Below are positions 57,801-64,000 of a stretch of DNA of 64,000 nt, piece after piece. A program made the translations under genes and the position numbers. Within the stretch, counting starts at the first letter, position 1; each line of letters begins with the position of its first letter. Source of the stretch: Petrosia ficiformis (lineage: Eukaryota; Porifera; Demospongiae; Haplosclerida; Petrosiidae); the NCBI GenBank assembly GCA_947044365.1, contig OX345636.1:49330896-49394895 (forward strand), read 5' to 3'. The notes beneath the pieces were generated by a model, which did not search any database, was not told the origin of the DNA, and saw nothing but the letters and a program-made list of their open reading frames with translations.

Positions 57801-60388
57801 CTATTCAGTGGTACAGCAAAAATGACAAGTGTAATATTGTGGTAAAAATGTCAATTTTGGTATGGTACACGAAAGATGTAGCCACATGGAACATGTATCG
57901 CATTGAATCCACTGTATCACTTGGTTACTATGGTTAATGTCATTTTCTTTTAAGCAATTTCCACACACCATAGCTTCTTTTTGCTTCAATTCTATGAGGC
58001 AGTTTTCAACTTCCATAAAAGATGGTTTAGAAAGTGCCGATGTAGATGCATTTCTTGGCTTTTTTGTAGAAAAGAACTTCTGTTGCGTTTTGTGGTTTTC
58101 ATTTGGAGAAACCTTTCTCTTCACAGCTAGAATCTTTTCTTCAGATTGAGTTTGCAATGCCTTTGATATAGCAATAGCTGCTTTTATATGTTTATTTGTA
58201 GCATTTAAAATATCTATTTTATTGCAGGATTGGACATACGTTTCCAGTTCTTTCAGATCTGCTAATAGTTTACTTTTAGCCATATTTAAGTCTCCCTTGT
58301 TGGACTTCTGAAATAGTATGTTAGTAAAATATGAGTAATCTACTGGAGTTATGTGTTGTGTTTTGGTACCACCACTGTTAGTTTGCATATGTATGAAATG
58401 TATATGTTTACAAACTGTGGCATGTAATGTGGCATCCAAACATGTACAGTTATAAATGTGTGGACAGATATTGCATTCACGACAAATAATCTTGCAGGGA
58501 CATGATTCATGACACTTTTCAACTGTGTATTCCATCTGAGGTTTTTTTTGTGATCTCACTTTCCATTTATTTTCAGCTACTAGTGTTGCAGAGGTAGGTG
58601 AAAGTGATAATGCTGCTTGATGTCGTTTTGAAATTTCACATATTCGGTGTGTTTGTTTACCCATTTCTAGTTTGCGAAATCTTTCAAAGGTCTTGTTTCG
58701 AGCGATTTTGTTTAGTATATGTGGTGTATGTACATCGTAATTGTTTATACCATTGAGCTATGGTAGCAGAGAATGTCCATATACGAGTTTATAATCTGAA
58801 AGAATGTCATTTATAATTAATTTATTTACTATATACTAGTTATACATGTACCTCATCAGAAAGAAAACAACCTGCATTAAGACAGTGTGTGGATGGCAGA
58901 GATAGTGTTGTCTTTAAACCATTGCCTGTTATGAGAAAGCCATGTGTATTTTCACATTAAGATGGTATGCATGGTGTTTAGGTTATAATTATACCTTCAT
59001 GTAGCTCATAGAACAACATGAAAGGGTCCTGTTTTGTAATGGTAACATCACTAACTTGAGTAACCTATAGTATATAATGCATTAATGTATGTATATTGAT
59101 TTATTTTCTGTAACTAACTGAAGTATCATTTATGTCAAACCACTGAGTAGCATCAAATTTTGAGCGAACAAAGCAGGTATAATGTCTTGCGTTTTGTATG
59201 TATATAACCAATCCTACAAGTTTATATAGCTTGCCACTGACAATGAGGGTTGTTTTCTATGAATAAAAACATGTAAATCTGTGTTTAATATCAATAATAA
59301 ACTTTAACCTGTAATTGGACAGAAGATGACTTTGGTCTGCAAAAAGATCATACATGTATTAAATGTTTAAACTTTGTTTTCCATATATTTACCCTGGTTT
59401 TGTTATATGCACACATAGAAAGTCTGGGTGTGTACTTAACTTAGATGATTTATAGCATTCTCCAGACATTCCACACCTACATGTACATGTGCATGTATAC
59501 ATATGATGTATTAAAAGGAGTCAAATCATACCCTCCACAAGTATAATCACAAAGTTTTTCTTCATCAGATAGTTCATCTGTTATTAGGTTTTGTAAAGAT
59601 ATCTCTTTACGTGTCTTAATGAGAAATATCCTTAAAACACAAGAGATTATGGTTTTGGGGGGACTCACATTGGCTTTAAGTTGGATCACATTAGATATCT
59701 GTTGTGTAACACTACTTTGTGTACAATTATTGCATGTAACTGAAGGTTAATTAAGATGCAGTGATGAAAAAGTATGCATTATTATTACAATACACTAACG
59801 TGTTTGAGTTACTTCAGCAAATAATTTCTTGTGTATGAAGTCTTTTGATCTATAGATTAGCAAATACTTTTTAAATTCAGCAGTGCTGTAAAGAGTGATG
59901 TTACTGACCTTGGTGATAATCCTTGTAGTTTATCAATTAGCTGGATGAAATATTCATGAGCATCTTGATAAACCCCAGGTATAAAAGATTGGTGTGTTGC
60001 TAAAATTGTTTTTAAAGTATTTGCTTTATTTCATTATTTCATGTATTTTCTCACTTTGCAGGGTTTCAGTGAATAACTTTGACTGAAGTACAGTGGGTGT
60101 ATTATTATATTTATACTGCTCAAACAAGTTTTGAATAGTGTTTGAGAAACATGGTTCTAATTTTAATAAATTTCATGTACAGTTTTTGTTTTGATTATAA
60201 ACAGAGTAATGTTTATTACCATTTCTTCCACACTTTGTACATAACTGATGATCTTCTGTTATCTTTGATGACAGTGACAAGAAAACAGGATGGTTAAAGA
60301 GGCAGTGAATAACACTGCTGGCAAAGCAGTTATTAGATGTATTACTTATACCAGGTGGCATTAGTACTTCAACATTGAAAGACTGCAT
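57801..60388 (-). CDS. USP deubiquitinase - SWIM - PHD fusion, 12 exons
   Basis: Exons (minus): 60388-60220, 60156-60055, 59999-59909, 59849-59800, 59739-59669, 59614-59532, 59476-59441, 59336-59309, 59256-59119, 59064-58995, 58925-58852, 58757-57801. All phases close; about 622 aa. The USP Cys box is GISNTSNNCFASSVIHCLF (Cys21). GVYQDAHEYFIQLIDKL follows. CTKC and CNNC may bind zinc. The His box is YIQNARHYTCFVRS (His235) with WFDINDT after it, then DPFMLFYEL closes the domain. LSLPSTHCLNAGCFLSDE follows. The last exon has LNKIARNKTFERFRKLE, a SWIM finger (CTCLDATLHATVCKHIH, residues about 408-422) and a C-terminal PHD finger (CGNC, CDTC, HLSC, CHFC). Predicted role: ubiquitin removal with DNA/chromatin binding (inference). 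An alternative acceptor at 58795 adds IINSYMDIL and a stop, giving a USP-only form. Confidence 0.8.
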
Positions 60389-60434
60389 TTTGGTACCACG
60401 TGGTTACACGTGGGGTTATGCGCATGCGCGTAAG

Positions 60435-60459
60435 TTGGCTAACTTTCTCCGGCTAATGG
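60435..60459 (-). repeat. Right terminal inverted repeat
   Basis: 25 bp ending CTCCGGCTAATGG; perfect mate of 57319-57343. Confidence 0.9.
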
Positions 60460-60627
60460 GTACTTAAGTAAATTCATGTTTCATTCTTTTGGCTTTCATA
60501 TTCATCCATATGGAGATAATTCAGTCAGATGTACTTTTCTCTTCTTCAGAAGTGGGATAGACTCAGGAATTAATCGAAACACTAGCTATCTCATTTGAAG
60601 TTTTGTAGTCCGAGAATCCTAGAATTA

Positions 60628-60628
<1 letters not shown>

Positions 60629-60685
<57 letters not shown>

Positions 60686-60693
60686 TATATATA
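60629..60693. repeat. (TA)n microsatellite
   Basis: Nearly pure TA over about 65 bp. Confidence 0.95.
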
Positions 60694-60823
60694 AATGATG
60701 TATCAAATCACTTAGTCTATCATAGCCAGACCCTCAGGATAAAAGATGATGCTATTCACACCAACCTTGACAAATGACTGGACTCCCATTCTTTCTCTCC
60801 GATATGATATGTAAAGGCCTGTT

Positions 60824-60884
60824 TAACACCAGCAAGATAATTGGCCGAGGGCGTAGTTCACGACCAATTATCTCAAGGGTGTTA
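60824..60884. repeat. Fold-back palindrome P6
   Basis: AACACCAGCAAGATAATTGG pairs with CCAATTATCTCAAGGGTGTT around CCGAGGGCGTAGTTCACGA, a centre like P2, P4 and P5. Confidence 0.8.
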
Positions 60885-62171
60885 TATTGCTAATTGTTTA
60901 TATCATGGTAACGCAAAAGCAATTAAATCGTAAAACTGTGGTAAGATAATTGCTAACGGTTTCTTAGGACAAGCGACAGAATTCCTGAATTTTATATCCA
61001 AAATATGAATAGTCACAATGATTGTAAGGCGGCATGCAGCCAATGTTACCACAGTAAATTTATTTTGATTTATCAGGGATTTCAGTCTGCTCGACTTAGT
61101 CCGATACAGCCTTTTGTACTTGCAATTATGATGAAATGGCAATTTGTACATGTTACTTCTTTGCAGTGGATGTTTTGCTGTTACCTTTCTGATTCTCTTT
61201 CAGAATTATTCATGCAATTTCTACTACAACGAAGATTACTAGAAATGTCTATTAAACTCTTGCATGTTTGCTCAAGCAATCTTCTGAAATGAAGCTCAAG
61301 GGGGCATAGTAGCTTCGTTTTTCAATTTGATATTGATATTCAAACTTTATTATTGTTGTACAAAACATCAATAGAAGCTTGAAGAAACTGACTTCTGATT
61401 TTTTTTGGTACATTGTAGAAATTCATGTGTACTAACACTTTCAGTTTTTTAGTGTTGTAATTTTACAACATCCTGTCAGATAGGAAGTACCACACCTACT
61501 TATTACATTGCTAAATTTCACTGCAATGGCTGGGTCTTGGATGTACCACACCCCAAATTACTGTAGATTACAAGAGTATACCAATGTGGTGGCGGCATGT
61601 CGGCATTCTATTGTTCAGAACGCCCACGCTTCGTTGGATGTGGTCTAGCGGTGCTTTGATTCAAGTGTCCGCCCTTTGATGTTACTTTGAAGTTAGCTTA
61701 GGGTAAAAAAAAGTGAAAGGAGAGTAGAACGTTATGTTGATGTTTGTGTGATGTATAGACTTGGGTTTCTAGCTGGTTCTAGCGAGAGAGAAAGGGATGT
61801 TGGGAGAATAAGTGACAAATAGCGTTCGTGTGCAGACTTGAGTAGATGCTGTGCTTGCAGTAATTGGTAAGCAAGGTTGAGGTGAGTGTTAGATTGCTCC
61901 AGAAGTTGGAGAAAGTTGCAAATTGCCTGTATTCATTTGCAACGAAGGTTTTGATTTTAATGAGATGCTGAGCCACACCTCGCAATCAGTATATTACATC
62001 CATGGTAGGTGTGGTTGGAATTATTATTAAAATTAATTCATTCTTTTTTCAAAAGCCCCCGGGTTACGAAACTGTAAGTGCTAACTCCATGCGCACGACT
62101 CGCCTACGCTTCCGGTTAATAATTTGTGATATAATTATTATTATAGTGTATAGTATATATATATATATAAT

Positions 62172-62203
<32 letters not shown>

Positions 62204-62277
62204 ATTATATATATATATATATTCGGATTCTTTAAAACAGTTCACAACTTTACATATTGGGTTTGCTCTAAACGAAG

Positions 62278-63669
62278 ATGCCAAAGAATCACTGTAATAA
62301 ATGTGGATGTGATTATGAAGATGCTGGATTTTTCGGGACTTTGTTCGGGAGTGTAACAAATGTGACGGAGTGTAGCAATTGCGAAAATAAAAGACTTGAA
62401 AATCAGCGACAACATGAAGCCGATATGGTGCGAATACAGCAGCAAATAGAAAATAATAAGTTAGAAGCAGAAAAGCAAAGACTATCTGCAGAACGGACGA
62501 AAAAAACAGAACTAGCTAAGGCACAGGAAATGAAAGAATTTGAAATTGAAAAGGCCAGACTACTGCAAGAACTAGAAGCCAAAAAGTTAGAACATGCCAA
62601 AAACACAGAACTAGGCAAGGCAGAGATAATGAAAGACTTAGAAATTGAAAAGGCTAGAGTGTCGAAGGATTTGGAAGAAAAGAAGATAGCATTAGATAGG
62701 GAAAAACAGGAACGTGTCAGAAAAACAGATCACGAAAACGCCATAATAGAAGAAAAGAAGATGGAAGTTGAGAAAGAAAGAATACAAAAGCTGAAAGAAA
62801 CAGAAGTTGAAAAGGCTAGAATGGTGAAGCAAATAGAAGAAAAGAAAATAGAAGCAGAGAAGGAAAGAGTAGAAAATTTGAGGAAAACAGATTTAGAAAA
62901 AGCAGAGAAAATTGGAAAAGTAGAAATGGAAAAGGCTAGAATGAAGCAAGAATTGGACGAAAAGAAGCTTGAAGAAGAAAAGAACAGAGTGGAGAAAATG
63001 CACTTGGCAGAGCTTAACAAGGCGCAGAAAGCTAAGGAAGCTGAAATCGAGAAAGCAAAACAAATAAAAGAAATAGAACTGCAAAAACAGGAGAATGAGA
63101 AGCAAATGCATAAAGATAAGTTAGTGTTGGCCGAAAAGGAATTGCAAGCACAAAAAGAGAAAGTAGAAAAATTGGTTAAAACTGATCTTGAAAAAACAGA
63201 AAAAATGAAAGAAGTAGAATTAGCAAAAATAAAACAAATGAAAGAAGCAGAATCAGAAAGAATAGAAAAAATAAAGGAAGTTGAGTTGGAAAAACTAAAA
63301 AAAAAAGAACAATCAGAGAAGGAGAAAAGAGAAGTAGATATAGAAAAAGCAAGGATGAAAAAGGAAACCGACATTGAACTAGCAGAAAAAGAATTGCAGA
63401 AAGTGTCAGTTAAGGTGGAAGGAACAGTTAAGATTGCAGAGAGTACAAGAATTGGGGAAGAAAACAAAGAAAAGATGAAAACAGAAGTATTTCTTGAATC
63501 TATAAAACAAAGAACCTCTACAACGAAAATGCTCCTTGATGCAGCAAAAGATGAAAAAGACAAAGAAACTAAAATGGAGTATCTGAGAATACTAGCAGGA
63601 GTTATGAACCGTCCCACCACCGAAGCTATCACGGACGGGAGGAAGAGTGATCATGAAATGCATACATAA
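62278..63669 (+). CDS. Long charged coiled-coil protein with N-terminal zinc-ribbon-like Cys pairs
   Basis: A single open exon of 463 aa. Residues 6-35 contain CNKC and CSNC pairs separated by 22 residues (FFGTLFGSVTNVTE), which could bind one zinc ion. From about 40 to 400 the protein is almost entirely Lys, Glu, Arg, Ala, Leu and Met in heptad-like repeats such as EKARMKKE, EIEKAKQIKEIE and EVEKARMVKQIE, predicting a long coiled coil. The C-terminal 60 residues (MLLDAAKDEKDKETKMEYLR, then MNRPTTEAITDG) are less repetitive. No membrane segment or signal peptide is seen. I do not recognise a named family. A possible broken relative lies at 26-339. The long minus-strand open frame over the same DNA is a composition shadow. 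Confidence 0.8.
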   Translation: MPKNHCNKCGCDYEDAGFFGTLFGSVTNVTECSNCENKRLENQRQHEADMVRIQQQIENNKLEAEKQRLSAERTKKTELAKAQEMKEFEIEKARLLQELEAKKLEHAKNTELGKAEIMKDLEIEKARVSKDLEEKKIALDREKQERVRKTDHENAIIEEKKMEVEKERIQKLKETEVEKARMVKQIEEKKIEAEKERVENLRKTDLEKAEKIGKVEMEKARMKQELDEKKLEEEKNRVEKMHLAELNKAQKAKEAEIEKAKQIKEIELQKQENEKQMHKDKLVLAEKELQAQKEKVEKLVKTDLEKTEKMKEVELAKIKQMKEAESERIEKIKEVELEKLKKKEQSEKEKREVDIEKARMKKETDIELAEKELQKVSVKVEGTVKIAESTRIGEENKEKMKTEVFLESIKQRTSTTKMLLDAAKDEKDKETKMEYLRILAGVMNRPTTEAITDGRKSDHEMHT

Positions 63670-64000
63670 CATGCATGCAAGCGTGTATAAGTACAATGAA
63701 TATAAATCTATAAATACGTAACCACTTTTATGTAATCACGATAATACTATATAGCGCTGCATAGCTAACTAATTAAGGGCATAAGATCCATGCTTATCGG
63801 TAAATCCTCAGGTTGGGACTAGAAACTGCATCCATATCCAATCGTCGTTTGTCAGTCGCTTGAGTATAATCTGTTGGTAAACCACTTCTTCATAAAGTAA
63901 ATATGGGCTTGTTGTAGAATCTGCCTCAGTAAAGGGCCACTAACTTGTTGTATTAGTTGTATTACTACTATTGGTTGTATAATTTGTTGTATTGCTTGTA
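63670..64000. other. Downstream intergenic DNA
   Basis: No gene seen. The last 60 bases contain imperfect TTGTTGTATTA repeats. Confidence 0.5.

Larger units (their letters stand above)
57319..60459. mobile_element. 3.1-kb TIR element carrying a USP-SWIM-PHD gene
   Basis: The 25 bases at 57319-57343 (starting CCATTAGCCGGAG) are the exact reverse complement of 60435-60459. The single gene starts 47 bp inside the right repeat and ends 458 bp from the left one, so the gene is enclosed by the repeats. A clean target duplication is not seen (flanks AAAACTAG and GTACTTAAG). SWIM fingers are typical of Mutator-like and related transposases, but no DDE core is visible. The unit may be a non-autonomous derivative that keeps the accessory protein. 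A possible start exon of a lost second gene lies at 57417-57449. Confidence 0.75.
60460..62277. other. Intergenic DNA
   Basis: Contains (TA)n at 60629-60693, palindrome P6 at 60824-60884 and (TA)n at about 62155-62221. Open frames at 61005-61292 (plus) and 60903-61151 (minus) overlap antiparallel and are unrecognised. GC-richer sequence near 61590-61680 has no identified function. Confidence 0.5.

Noticed and set aside
57310..60470. 8-9 bp target duplication around the USP element
   Set aside because: Flanks AAAACTAG and GTACTTAAG do not match beyond chance, so no duplication is claimed.
62730..63632. 300-residue minus-strand open frame
   Set aside because: It is the antisense shadow of the Lys/Glu-rich coiled-coil gene, giving Ser/Phe-rich nonsense.
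1..64000. tRNA, rRNA or snRNA genes
   Set aside because: Scanned for B-box GGTTCGA contexts and conserved rRNA blocks; the GGTTCGATG hits belong to MITE-A and do not fold as tRNA.

Overview
The window looks like AT-rich nuclear DNA from an invertebrate animal. It has GT-AG introns, many small exons, large numbers of short inverted-repeat elements, (TA)n and (CA)n tracts, Gypsy LTR elements, Crypton-type and hAT-type fragments, and metazoan-style USP, SWIM and PHD domains. The texture (TACATGTA runs, aattataat tracts, compact genes packed between MITEs) resembles demosponge DNA, but I cannot prove the species from the sequence. I saw no rRNA, tRNA, CRISPR or bacterial operon.

Layout. 1-1182: a coiled-coil gene fragment and the broken pol end of a minus-strand Gypsy element. 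1183-16978: first copy of a large direct segmental duplication. It carries minus-strand gag remnants, several MITEs, a dead plus-strand Gypsy element flanked by a 5-bp target duplication, a Crypton-like remnant and repeat-rich spacer. 17479-37232: a spread-out gene of at least ten small exons whose phases all agree. Its introns hold a broken hAT transposase, a Gypsy RT scrap, fold-back elements and, in the 9.6-kb intron between 24842 and 34492, a complete 7.6-kb two-gene element. 37685-38429: a palindrome and a Crypton-like ORF cut off by the duplication junction. 38430-56091: second copy of the duplication. 57319-60459: a 3.1-kb element bounded by perfect 25-bp inverted repeats. 62278-63669: an intact single-exon gene for a long charged coiled coil.

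Two regions stand out. (1) 25756-33339 is bounded by diverged inverted repeats and a possible TTGT target duplication. It encodes two divergent genes: a seven-exon minus-strand gene of about 797 aa that resembles the DUF7869 family (acidic motifs that could form an RNase H-like centre), and a nine-exon plus-strand gene of up to 802 aa with a ParB/sulfiredoxin-like segment and a C-terminal segment resembling motif I of DNA N4/N6-methyltransferases. All splice phases close and both frames are intact. An inverted repeat lies between the two start regions. (2) 57319-60459 encodes one 12-exon minus-strand gene (about 622 aa): an apparently complete ubiquitin-specific protease domain, then a SWIM zinc finger, then a C-terminal PHD finger. 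The choice of 3' splice site before the last exon decides whether SWIM and PHD are included.

History. An older local duplication made two related spacer units (A and B). A Gypsy element entered unit A, while unit B keeps the empty site. The whole block was then copied 37 kb away. Later MITE insertions and deletions distinguish the copies. All gene models here are hand-read from splice signals and reading frames; no alignment or search was run.
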